DNA of 64,000 bases, from the NCBI RefSeq assembly GCF_004770905.1, contig NZ_RQHT01000014.1, forward strand, positions 1,491,001 to 1,555,000. Reading direction: 5' to 3'. Shown here piece after piece: positions 53,075-61,504 of this stretch (its first letter is position 1; the number at the start of each line of letters is the position of its first letter). The notes beneath the pieces were generated by a model, which did no database searches, was not told where the DNA came from, and saw only the letters and a program-made list of their open reading frames with translations. The position numbers and the translations under genes were made by a program. This DNA is from Leptospira bandrabouensis (GTDB lineage: Bacteria; Spirochaetota; Leptospiria; Leptospirales; Leptospiraceae).

Positions 53075-55254
53075 TGAATTCTTGCCTCTCTCACATCAGG
53101 TCGAACACTCAACCTTCTAAGTGAATCTTTTTTTTCTATAACTTCGTTCTTTAGTCTCTCCCAAATTACTGAATCTGGGTTTTCTCGTATTCTAACTGAG
53201 ATTAAGGGTTCTACTTCTTTCCAGTTTTCTTGGTTGATGAATAGTCGAACGCGCGCTAACTCTAATTCGTTTGCTTGTTCAATTTGATTTCTGGACCTAT
53301 AATATTTTTCCAGTGCGCTCATTGTAATTAGAGCACGATTCCAATCTCTCAATGATTCAAACATAGGAATTAATGAGTTCCATGCAAATTCTTGAAATTC
53401 TGGATCAGAACTCAGGTCTTCGAGGATAGGAATATATTCTGACTCTGGCGTTGTGAATTTTAAGCTATTAAAAGCTATACGTAATAAGTCTGGTTTCGGT
53501 GGTTCAAATTTTCTTGCAATGGCAATGGAGTCTAACGCAAGTTTGTTTTGTTTTATGTTGTGATAGAATCTTGCGTATTCAGAAAAAGATTCATAGTAAA
53601 GATGTTTAATTTCAAGTGCATCCTTTCGTAAATCACCAGAAGAATACTTTAATACTGAATCTAAAACAGTGACAACTTCCGGAGCTGTTGAATTATCTAA
53701 TTTTTCGTTAAAATACTTTAGTTTCCAATCGTTTGGAAGTGTTGAGGCAAATCCAATTTTGGATTCCATATAACTTGGGTAATAAATATCGAAATTCCAG
53801 TATGACTTCCTATTTAAAAGGGAGAGAGCATTGATATGGTGAAACTGATTGGATTTATTGCGAGTTGTTAGAATCATAAAGGGGTGTTGTTCTTGGCTCA
53901 ACCTTTCAATATAAGAAATGATCTGTGATTGGTTGGAGCTAAGCCCTAAAACAACAGTTTTGCCTTTGATTTCAGAACGTTTCGGTAGAAAGGGGTTTGA
54001 TTTAAATGGTAAAACAGATTTATAAAATATAAAATCTTCTTCATTAAACGCAATGTTGGTTGTTGCAAACGGAATAGGATCAAAGATTTCTTTTTTGGAA
54101 AACGGAGAATTGGTTCGTATTGTCGGTGGAGAAAAGAAAATTAATACAATGAACGTTGCAATAACCAACATCAATAATCTTGGAGTCCGAATGATGTGTT
54201 TTTGCATCAAGTATGGATAAATCAAAACAGGAACAAATAACAACGTTAATATAGTTCGTAATCCCGTTGGTAAATTCCAAAAGTATAATAAAAAAGAAAG
54301 GCCTAGATAGATACTTGTTTCCAATCCTATAAAAAGATATTCTTTGTATGGAGTTTTGTTCGGTTTGAAAAAGCCAACTATGGAGCCGGTAATGATACAT
54401 AGTGCGATAAAAAAAGAACTCCAATAGGTTTGATAAATAAAAAAGAAAAAAGCAAATAGGAGTGCAACTCTTCCAATAAAAAATACTGCTTTTGTTTCTT
54501 TTTTTAAACCGCCAAGTAAAGACAATACTCTACCGAAAATCACAGAAAAAGAAATAGAGAGGATCAGTGGAATTTTTGGTCCAGGTTGAAAATAAATATG
54601 TAAAATACAGTAAGAGATAAGTAAAGAAAGTGCAGATCTGTAAAAAGGTGCAAATAATGGGTGTTTGCCGATCTTCGAGCGAATTTTGTAAAACTTGCTA
54701 GAATAGGGGCTTCGTTGTACAAAAGTACTTATAAAATAGAAAGATAAAAAAATGTATAATACACCTAACAAAACTTTCATGGAATAGTTTTGGTTTGGTT
54801 CGAACAACGAATAAAAAGTAAATACTGTCACACCAAGTGCAAAACTTAAAAAACGGAAATCACGTAAGGAGCCGCCATAAATTCCTACAGAGAAGGCGGA
54901 TAAAATACCGCTGAGCAAAACAAATTCAAAAGAAAAAATATAATCGATCAGAAACTCTGCAGAATTGGCTCTAAAAAACCAAAAAATCTGTATGACTGCA
55001 GCAACTAACAGTGCAATCGCTAATCCAGCAGGTAACGTCTGTTTGTATTTCCTATAAATAAATCCTGCCGAAAATGAGATCACAAGTAGAATCTGTAATA
55101 CAGGATACGCAGTGTCCGTGCGATCGATAAGAGCTAGTTCAGACCCGGCTACATAAAAAAACAGAGAGAGTGCGTAACCGATGGAAAGGCTAAGACTAAA
55201 CTCCAGTGAAGGGAAGAGGCCGGTTTCCCAGAAACGTTTCCATTGAGAATCCAT
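53071..55254 (-). CDS. Large membrane protein with helical-repeat C-terminus
   Basis: About 727 residues. The first 380 hold roughly 12 TM helices. After a linker, a soluble part starts near residue 400, and the last ~170 residues look like TPR-type helical repeats ('SLIPMFESLRDWNRALITMS', 'ALEKYYRSRNQIEQANELEL'). No catalytic motif was found and no family is recognised. The start is uncertain (ATG 55254 or TTG at 55269). It is translationally coupled to the MotA-like gene, so a role in the motor or in membrane energetics is possible. Confidence 0.65.
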   Translation of the reverse strand: MDSQWKRFWETGLFPSLEFSLSLSIGYALSLFFYVAGSELALIDRTDTAYPVLQILLVISFSAGFIYRKYKQTLPAGLAIALLVAAVIQIFWFFRANSAEFLIDYIFSFEFVLLSGILSAFSVGIYGGSLRDFRFLSFALGVTVFTFYSLFEPNQNYSMKVLLGVLYIFLSFYFISTFVQRSPYSSKFYKIRSKIGKHPLFAPFYRSALSLLISYCILHIYFQPGPKIPLILSISFSVIFGRVLSLLGGLKKETKAVFFIGRVALLFAFFFFIYQTYWSSFFIALCIITGSIVGFFKPNKTPYKEYLFIGLETSIYLGLSFLLYFWNLPTGLRTILTLLFVPVLIYPYLMQKHIIRTPRLLMLVIATFIVLIFFSPPTIRTNSPFSKKEIFDPIPFATTNIAFNEEDFIFYKSVLPFKSNPFLPKRSEIKGKTVVLGLSSNQSQIISYIERLSQEQHPFMILTTRNKSNQFHHINALSLLNRKSYWNFDIYYPSYMESKIGFASTLPNDWKLKYFNEKLDNSTAPEVVTVLDSVLKYSSGDLRKDALEIKHLYYESFSEYARFYHNIKQNKLALDSIAIARKFEPPKPDLLRIAFNSLKFTTPESEYIPILEDLSSDPEFQEFAWNSLIPMFESLRDWNRALITMSALEKYYRSRNQIEQANELELARVRLFINQENWKEVEPLISVRIRENPDSVIWERLKNEVIEKKDSLRRLSVRPDVREARIQ

Positions 55255-55354
55255 AGAATTTGCTACCAAAGATGTTTGATAGCCCTCATTCGCAAACTAA
55301 AGAAAATCTAATTTTATTTGGCGGTGCACAAAATGTTTGACCAAATGGACCCTT

Positions 55355-56917
55355 ATGCCGATTTTGACTATAACTATGCTCACGTTTTTATCTATATCGT
55401 TTTTGGTTCTATACGGCTTTGACATTTTGGTTTTGTTCTACTTCGGGTTACACACTTACCTCATGGTTTTTTTGTATAGCAGATACAAACAAAACTGTGC
55501 GGAAGATGAAACCAAGTTGTTATCGATTAAGGATAAAAACCTTCCAACGGTAACGGTTCAATTACCAATTTTTAACGAGTTTTATGTGGTAGATCGATTG
55601 ATCGAATCAGCCTGTAACTTAGAATACCCAGCAAAAAAACTACAAATCCAAGTCCTTGATGATTCCACAGATGAAACCATTGAAAAGGTGGCAAATCTTG
55701 TTTCTCAGTACAAGAAAAAAGGAATTTGGATCGAACACGTCCATAGAACCAATCGAAAAGGACACAAGGCCGGTGCTTTGGATGAGGGAATGGCAAAAGC
55801 TAAAGGCGATTATATTGCCATCTTTGATGCTGATTTCACTCCTGATTCGGATTTTCTTCTCCGCACCATGGGTTACTTTGATGACGAATCCATCGGAATG
55901 GTTCAAACTCGCTGGGGCCATATCAACGAAACTTATAATATTTTAACCAAAGCGCAAAGTTTTGGAATCGACGGTCACTTTATGATCGAACAAGTCGCAA
56001 GAAACGGTGCAAGCCTCTGGATGAACTTCAATGGAACCGCCGGAATCTGGAGACGTTCTTGTATTGAAGATGCCGGTGGATGGGAACATGATACACTCAC
56101 AGAAGACTTCGATCTTTCTTACCGTGCCGAACTCAAAGGTTGGAAGTTCCGTTACATCAAAGATGTAGTTTGTAAAGCAGAGATTCCTGCGACTATGAAC
56201 GCATACAAAGCGCAACAATTTCGTTGGTGTAAAGGTTCCATCCAAACTGCAGTGAAACTCATTCCACGCATTTGGAAGTCCAAGGAGTCTTGGAAAATCA
56301 AAGGGGAAGCAATCACCCATTTAATTAATTATTCTGTTCATCCTCTCATGATCATCAATATCCTTCTCACAGCTCCTCTCCTACTTATGGAATATTGGGC
56401 AGGGTTTAAGATGGATGACCTCCCTATGGAAATTCTATTTGGATCCGCCGCGGTTCTTTCCGTTGGCTCTATGGGACCCGTGATTTTTTATGCTTATTCC
56501 CAAAGAGAAATCCACAAAAACTGGAAATCCAAATTGGTTTACCTTCCTATCCTTGTGATGATTGGAACGGGAATTGCAGTTATGAATACCTATGCTTGGG
56601 TAGAAGCTGTTTTTGGCATCCAATCCGGGTTCAAACGAACTCCGAAACTCCGAATTGAAAAAGAAGGGGATAGTTTACAGGACAAAATCAAATACGTGGT
56701 TCCTGTCGATTACCGAGCTTTCCTCGAATTCTTTATGGGAGCTTATTGTGTATTTTGCATTTATTTATCCTTCATGGTCGGAAAACCATACATGATCGGT
56801 TTTATGGTTCTCTATTCCATTGGATTTTTCTATGTCTCTTACCTCTCTGTTGCAGAGTCGTTTTGGAAATTTAAACCAGCGACCAAAGCAGAAAAGGAAC
56901 TTCGTGCCGTCGCTTAA
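55355..56917 (+). CDS. Family 2 glycosyltransferase (cellulose-synthase-like)
   Basis: About 520 residues, a processive GT2. Motifs: 'LDDSTDETIEKVANL' (Asp), 'AIFDADFTPDSDFLL' (DxD), 'TLTEDFDLSYRAELKGW' (TED) and 'AQQFRWCKGSIQTA' (QxxRW). TM helices sit at the N-terminus (about 5-40) and in the C-terminal 200 residues, the arrangement of CslA/BcsA-like enzymes that polymerise and export a polysaccharide. A PilZ domain is absent, so direct c-di-GMP control is not evident. The start is weak; no clear Shine-Dalgarno precedes the ATG at 55355. The product is unknown. Confidence 0.9.
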   Translation: MPILTITMLTFLSISFLVLYGFDILVLFYFGLHTYLMVFLYSRYKQNCAEDETKLLSIKDKNLPTVTVQLPIFNEFYVVDRLIESACNLEYPAKKLQIQVLDDSTDETIEKVANLVSQYKKKGIWIEHVHRTNRKGHKAGALDEGMAKAKGDYIAIFDADFTPDSDFLLRTMGYFDDESIGMVQTRWGHINETYNILTKAQSFGIDGHFMIEQVARNGASLWMNFNGTAGIWRRSCIEDAGGWEHDTLTEDFDLSYRAELKGWKFRYIKDVVCKAEIPATMNAYKAQQFRWCKGSIQTAVKLIPRIWKSKESWKIKGEAITHLINYSVHPLMIINILLTAPLLLMEYWAGFKMDDLPMEILFGSAAVLSVGSMGPVIFYAYSQREIHKNWKSKLVYLPILVMIGTGIAVMNTYAWVEAVFGIQSGFKRTPKLRIEKEGDSLQDKIKYVVPVDYRAFLEFFMGAYCVFCIYLSFMVGKPYMIGFMVLYSIGFFYVSYLSVAESFWKFKPATKAEKELRAVA

Positions 56918-56996
56918 GGAAAGAGCGATGGTACTTACTTGACGAAACCTTTCCTTCCAAAAAGCTGTAAATTCAACCTAGGTTCAGGGGTCATCC

Positions 56997-57275
56997 ATGA
57001 GTGAAAAAGTCTACTGCGCGAACTGTTTGCATTGTGTTGTCGTTCGCCAATACGAATCGGAGCAAGATAAATACATTCTTCGAGTCAAATGTAACAAGAA
57101 GAAATGGTCAAAACGTTCCGGTGAAGAAAAACTTTATAAATACTTCACTGTAGCTCGTCGTATGCAAACCAACTGCGAGTATTATGAAGAAATGGGAGAG
57201 ATTCTACCTTATATCAAGAACTTGAAAAAAGAACTCCCTATCAAAGACGAAATCTACATGGTGAAAGCCGTCTAA
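56997..57275 (+). CDS. Small Cys-containing protein, possibly zinc-binding
   Basis: A 92-residue basic protein. 'VYCANCLHCVVVRQYES' (CxxCxxC), then 'RVKCNKKKWSK' and 'MQTNCEYYEEMGE' could form a zinc or FeS site. No family recognised. It ends 12 bases before the RnfC-like gene and shares its strand, so a link to that redox unit is likely. Confidence 0.7.
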   Translation: MSEKVYCANCLHCVVVRQYESEQDKYILRVKCNKKKWSKRSGEEKLYKYFTVARRMQTNCEYYEEMGEILPYIKNLKKELPIKDEIYMVKAV

Positions 57276-57287
57276 ATTATTATTGGC

Positions 57288-58445
57288 GTGTTGTTCCCCA
57301 GGTTACCTCGCGCCTTCGCTCGCAAACTTCACAAAACTGAAAATAAAAAAGAACGGACGATTCAGGGTCAATTCCTGATCCCCGTTCCTGCGGGCAGCGT
57401 TCTCTCTGATTCCTATCCCACACGTGTGGTTCATGGTCAAGTTATGCTTGCACATAACGGAAAGAAGGTGCTTGCTCCAGTGAATGGAGTGGCAAGTCTT
57501 ACTGCAGACCAAAAGTTTTTTCAGATCAAACAAGATGGTTCTTGGTCGACTACTTCGCCTTACCAATTTCGACAATATGATCTCCCTACACTTTTAGAAT
57601 CCTTTGACGAAGGTGCGTTATACTCCTTGGATTTGTTGGAAACACCTTTAAAGGATTACTTTCAAAAATTCAGTAAAGATTCTACTTTTAAAATTGTATT
57701 ATCACCATTTTGCAGATACCAACATCTCAATTTTGAAGAGATGATCCTGCGTGATATGAAAGTTGCTTACCAGGCATTTTTTGAACTTTTACAAATCATT
57801 TTTCCTAAAGCAGAGATATCCAATTTTTTTAAAGTACCATCTTTAGATTTTGAACATCCAGATGGAATACCTGAGTATTTTTTACACAGACAATTCCACG
57901 AGCCAGTGTTTCAAACTAGAAAGTCTTTGGTGAATCACGAAGTATTATTTTTAGGTGGAGAAACAATATTTCATATTTTAAGAAAGTTATATTATAATGA
58001 ACCTTTTACCAAAAGGCATTTAGCTGTTTTTTTGGTGGATAGAAAAGGTCGAATGGATGTGGAACCTAGACGGTTCTTTTTGACAAATGGTCAATCGTTA
58101 GCTTTCATTCCTGCCAACTTAGACAAACGTTATAAAATTGCTTCCTTTGAAACTGTGTTCGAAGAAGTAAAACCTCTGGATGTAACTTCATTAGGATATT
58201 TCAATATATACGAACATTATTCTATTACACTTTATGAGAAACTTCCTGCATCTAGGAAAGAATTCAGCTGTATTGATTGTATGGAGTGTAATAATTATTG
58301 TCCAACTCATGCAAACCCAGTGCAACTCATCAAAGGAAAAACTGAAGAGTTTGAAAAGAGTCTTTGTATATCCTGCGGAATTTGTACAGTTTATTGTCCT
58401 TCTGGAATTGATATTCGAAAAAGAATTGAAGGAGTTTTGGTTTAA
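57288..58445 (+). CDS. RnfC-like ferredoxin-domain protein lacking the NADH/FMN loop
   Basis: About 385 residues from a GTG at 57288 with no clear Shine-Dalgarno. The N-terminal barrel-sandwich part ('YPTRVVHGQVMLAHNGKKVL', 'APVNGVASLTADQKFF') and two C-terminal 4Fe-4S motifs ('CIDCMECNNYCP', 'CISCGICTVYCPSG') match RnfC. The GGAGFPT-type glycine loop that binds NADH/FMN in true RnfC is not visible; the middle domain is diverged. With the RnfD-like membrane protein next, it may form a small membrane-bound redox partner. Electron donor and acceptor are unknown. Confidence 0.7.
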   Translation: MLFPRLPRAFARKLHKTENKKERTIQGQFLIPVPAGSVLSDSYPTRVVHGQVMLAHNGKKVLAPVNGVASLTADQKFFQIKQDGSWSTTSPYQFRQYDLPTLLESFDEGALYSLDLLETPLKDYFQKFSKDSTFKIVLSPFCRYQHLNFEEMILRDMKVAYQAFFELLQIIFPKAEISNFFKVPSLDFEHPDGIPEYFLHRQFHEPVFQTRKSLVNHEVLFLGGETIFHILRKLYYNEPFTKRHLAVFLVDRKGRMDVEPRRFFLTNGQSLAFIPANLDKRYKIASFETVFEEVKPLDVTSLGYFNIYEHYSITLYEKLPASRKEFSCIDCMECNNYCPTHANPVQLIKGKTEEFEKSLCISCGICTVYCPSGIDIRKRIEGVLV

Positions 58446-58458
58446 CCATCGTTAAATT

Positions 58459-59349
58459 ATGTTAAAGAACCTTTATATTCTTTCTGAAAATAGTTGGGGA
58501 ATTAAATCTTCTGAGATCTTTGCGGATTTCTTTTATTTTCTAACCTTGATGGGATTTCTTGGTTTTGCACTTGCCCATGTTTTCCCAATTCCATTTTTAC
58601 CAATAGCCGTTGGATCTTTCATTACACTTTTGTATTTAGGACTTTGTATTCGTGCAAACCAGTCTCCGTATTGGCTTGGTTTACTTTCTCAATTGTTGAT
58701 TGTTTTTTTGATTTTGCCAGTGACTTGGTTACATCCTGTGTTGTTACCTGTTGCATTCGTATTTGCTTTGGTGGTTCATTACCTTCTAAGTCAGCAGTAT
58801 TCTTTAAGAGTACCGATTTTTACTTTAGTTCTTCTTTTTGTTTTAATCTGGGATAGTGTATTTTCCTTACTTGGTTATTCTTTTCGAACCCCAGTTGAAC
58901 TTGTTTCTTGGACAGGAATTCCTTTCGAGTCTTCACTGCTTCCAATGACCTTACCTTTGTTTTCTGTTCAACCATTCCATGGACTTACTTTTTTATCATT
59001 CTTCGATACTTTGGGAATTTTTGCTTTGGTAGGAATCGCATGGGTTGCCTTTCGAAGGACAGTTTTACTTGGCTTTTTTTTGGGTTGGATTTTATTGTTT
59101 TCAGTTTGGGGGATTGGCTCAGGCCAACTTAACTTTAACTGGATTCTCTCTTTTGCTTCCCTTACATTCTTTTTGCATTTGAGTCCGGGACGGAATTTTT
59201 ACGGATCCTACTATGTTTCCTTACTTAGTTTTGTCATTTTACTTCCCATCTCGTTTTTTTTGGGTAAAATGGGACTCAGTGCTGTTTTGGTATTGGTTGT
59301 TTTTTTTCTGTTAGAAGGCCTCTTTGTCAGGGTTTTTCTTGGAAAATAA
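58459..59349 (+). CDS. RnfD/NqrB-like polytopic membrane protein
   Basis: A 296-residue very hydrophobic protein with about nine TM helices. Position after an RnfC-like gene, size and hydropathy fit RnfD/NqrB. I do not see the Ser/Thr-Gly-Ala-Thr motif that carries covalent FMN in RnfD, so the match is by context and topology. It begins 13 bases after the RnfC-like stop. Confidence 0.5.
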   Translation: MLKNLYILSENSWGIKSSEIFADFFYFLTLMGFLGFALAHVFPIPFLPIAVGSFITLLYLGLCIRANQSPYWLGLLSQLLIVFLILPVTWLHPVLLPVAFVFALVVHYLLSQQYSLRVPIFTLVLLFVLIWDSVFSLLGYSFRTPVELVSWTGIPFESSLLPMTLPLFSVQPFHGLTFLSFFDTLGIFALVGIAWVAFRRTVLLGFFLGWILLFSVWGIGSGQLNFNWILSFASLTFFLHLSPGRNFYGSYYVSLLSFVILLPISFFLGKMGLSAVLVLVVFFLLEGLFVRVFLGK

Positions 59350-59383
59350 GTCGATCTTGAAAAGGTGGGAGTAAGTTAACCGT

Positions 59384-59845
59384 ATGAATCAACTTCTGGA
59401 GATTCTGGACCCTAAAAATATCATTTTTGATTTCAAAGCTTCTACAAAAGAAGATGCGATTCGAAAGATGATATCTCATATGGTCGCCACACAATCGTTA
59501 GATCCTGTCCATGAAGAGGAAACTGTTTCTTCTTTAATGAACAGAGAAAAATCTATGTCAACTGGCATTGGTAGTGGTGTCGCGATTCCTCATTGTTCTG
59601 TTCACTATTTAAATGAATTAAAATGTGCTATGGCAATTGCACCTCAAGGTATCGACTTTGATGCTTTGGATCATGGTTTAGTGCAAATATTTATCATGCT
59701 CATTGTTCCTAAAAATAAGTTTCAAGATCATATTAAGACATTGGCACTAATTGCAAAAACTCTCAATATCCCAGAAGAACGAGAGAAACTCATTAAAGCC
59801 AAGAATTTCGAAGAAATCCAAAAGGCATTCCTTTCGAAAAGTTAA
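59384..59845 (+). CDS. PTS IIA-type (PtsN-like) protein
   Basis: A 153-residue single EIIA-Ntr/fructose-type domain. The phosphorylatable His is in 'SGVAIPHCSVHYLNELK' (about residue 68). The rest is 'LVQIFIMLIVPKNKFQDHIK', as usual. Such free-standing IIA proteins act in nitrogen-PTS regulation rather than sugar uptake. No EI, HPr or IIBC gene is nearby. Confidence 0.9.
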   Translation: MNQLLEILDPKNIIFDFKASTKEDAIRKMISHMVATQSLDPVHEEETVSSLMNREKSMSTGIGSGVAIPHCSVHYLNELKCAMAIAPQGIDFDALDHGLVQIFIMLIVPKNKFQDHIKTLALIAKTLNIPEEREKLIKAKNFEEIQKAFLSKS

Positions 59846-59849
59846 TCCA

Positions 59850-60728
59850 GTGAAGTCGGAAGTTTTCCGTTTTCTTTATTTTTTGTTACTGTTATCCTGC
59901 ATCAGTAGTTTTGTATCAGAGTTTCACACAAAAGATAAATCATATTTGTATGCTGATGTTGGGATGACGGCCACTGCCACACAAGAAAAGGATTTTTTGT
60001 CTACCTACCTTCAGTTTTGGAAATCTTTAATTTTTGAATCGGGAGGCAAAACTGAAAATGGTGAGGAAGTATATTCTCATATTGCCAATCGTTTTCTTTC
60101 TACCTTTCATTTAGCGATCTTTAGTCTACTATTTGGATCCATTTTTGCGTTTGGACTTTCACTTTGTGCCACTTACTTTCGTTCTCGTCTTTTCTACGAC
60201 CTAGTTTCGTTTAGTGCTAACCTAATTTTATCTACTCCTATCTTTATCGTCGCCATTCTTTTGTTAATTGTGTTTTTCTATCGATTGGAGGTTTTTCCTC
60301 CTGGTGGGTATGAACCGGGTAATACGTATTATGTTGTGTTGCCGGGTATAGCATTGGGTTCAAGAATATATGCAAGAATGTCTTTGTATTTATTGCCTGA
60401 AATTCGAAAGGAGGCAGATTCGAAATACGTTCAGTTGTTGCAGACTCGTTCCTATCCTTGGAGCCATATCGTCGGTAAGGAGATTTTTTTAAAAGTCCTT
60501 CCTGTTGCACTCATTCTTCTTGTCCTGGATTTTGGATCTTTGTTGTCGGGCGCCATGGTGGTAGAAGAAATTTTCTTTTTTCCTGGAATTGGAAAAACAT
60601 TATACTATTCGATTAAATCAATGGATACAAAGTTATTAGCAACGTTACTGATGTATTCAGGGATTTTATTTTATGTTCTGAACAGGATAGGTTTTTACCT
60701 TCAGCGATTTTTTTCCGGTGGGGTTTGA
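59850..60728 (+). CDS. ABC-type oligopeptide/nickel transporter permease (DppB-like)
   Basis: About 292 residues from a GTG at 59850 (the longer frame to 59751 overlaps ptsN and is implausible). Six TM helices and a cytoplasmic EAA-type loop ('RKEADSKYVQLLQTRSYPWS') fit the DppB/OppB family. It lies in front of a DppC-like partner with a 2-base gap. Neither binding protein nor ATPase genes are adjacent, so the substrate cannot be inferred. Confidence 0.85.
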   Translation: MKSEVFRFLYFLLLLSCISSFVSEFHTKDKSYLYADVGMTATATQEKDFLSTYLQFWKSLIFESGGKTENGEEVYSHIANRFLSTFHLAIFSLLFGSIFAFGLSLCATYFRSRLFYDLVSFSANLILSTPIFIVAILLLIVFFYRLEVFPPGGYEPGNTYYVVLPGIALGSRIYARMSLYLLPEIRKEADSKYVQLLQTRSYPWSHIVGKEIFLKVLPVALILLVLDFGSLLSGAMVVEEIFFFPGIGKTLYYSIKSMDTKLLATLLMYSGILFYVLNRIGFYLQRFFSGGV

Positions 60729-60730
60729 AG

Positions 60731-61504
60731 ATGAAAATTCATACCTTGATAAGATTTTCTTTTTTTTGTTTGGTTCTTGGTGGTGTGATACTTCTGTCCG
60801 CACCTACAAATGTAGATTTGACAAATAATAATTTACCAATGTTTTCAAAGGGATTTTTTGCTGGCACGGATCGATTGGGTCGTGACAACTTAGCTCTGTT
60901 TTGTTATGGATCTTTATCCACCATTGTGCTTGTAGTGCCTGCTCGCATTTTAACGATCATTGTTTCTTTTGTTTTGTCTGCGTTTTCGTTATTCTTTCCT
61001 AAAAAATCGGATTGGATTCTTTCTGGGATTGTTTCTGTATCCCTTGCGATTCCTTCTCTTCTGTCTGCTTTGGTTGTGATTAGTTTGTTGCCTGACAATC
61101 CATTTGCAATTTTTATTGCTATCTTGGTTTCAGATTGTGCATTGTCATATGAAACGCTTACTGCAAAGATTCGCGAAATCAAACAAAGTTCGTATTTATC
61201 GGCATCCCTTTGTATGGGTGCCAAACCTTACCAACTTATTTTTTTGCATTATCTTCCTGCTCTTCGTGATATGTTCGGATTTTTGTTTTTTTCCGGATTA
61301 CCAGGGGTAGTAATGACTACTGCTTTGTTTTCCTATTTAGGAATCCAAACATCAATAGGCGAAACAGGTCCTGGACTCGGGGAACAGATCTCATTTTCGA
61401 AAGATTATTTTGATAAGTCACCCGTTTCCGTTTTGCTTCCGATCGTTGCCATTTTAACTTTGGTGTATTCTTTGGGATCTAACCAGAAAAAGAATGAAAC
61501 ATAA
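60731..61504 (+). CDS. ABC-type oligopeptide/nickel transporter permease (DppC-like)
   Basis: About 257 residues. 'MFSKGFFAGTDRLGRDNLAL' is the characteristic DppC entry ('GTDxxGRD'), and the EAA loop is 'IREIKQSSYLSASLCMGAKP'. It is the second half of the permease pair with the gene before it. The start is ATG 60731, as the TTG at 60725 is inside the previous gene. It ends 11 bases into the next gene (61494), so the PEGA-domain protein is translationally coupled. Confidence 0.85.
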   Translation: MKIHTLIRFSFFCLVLGGVILLSAPTNVDLTNNNLPMFSKGFFAGTDRLGRDNLALFCYGSLSTIVLVVPARILTIIVSFVLSAFSLFFPKKSDWILSGIVSVSLAIPSLLSALVVISLLPDNPFAIFIAILVSDCALSYETLTAKIREIKQSSYLSASLCMGAKPYQLIFLHYLPALRDMFGFLFFSGLPGVVMTTALFSYLGIQTSIGETGPGLGEQISFSKDYFDKSPVSVLLPIVAILTLVYSLGSNQKKNET

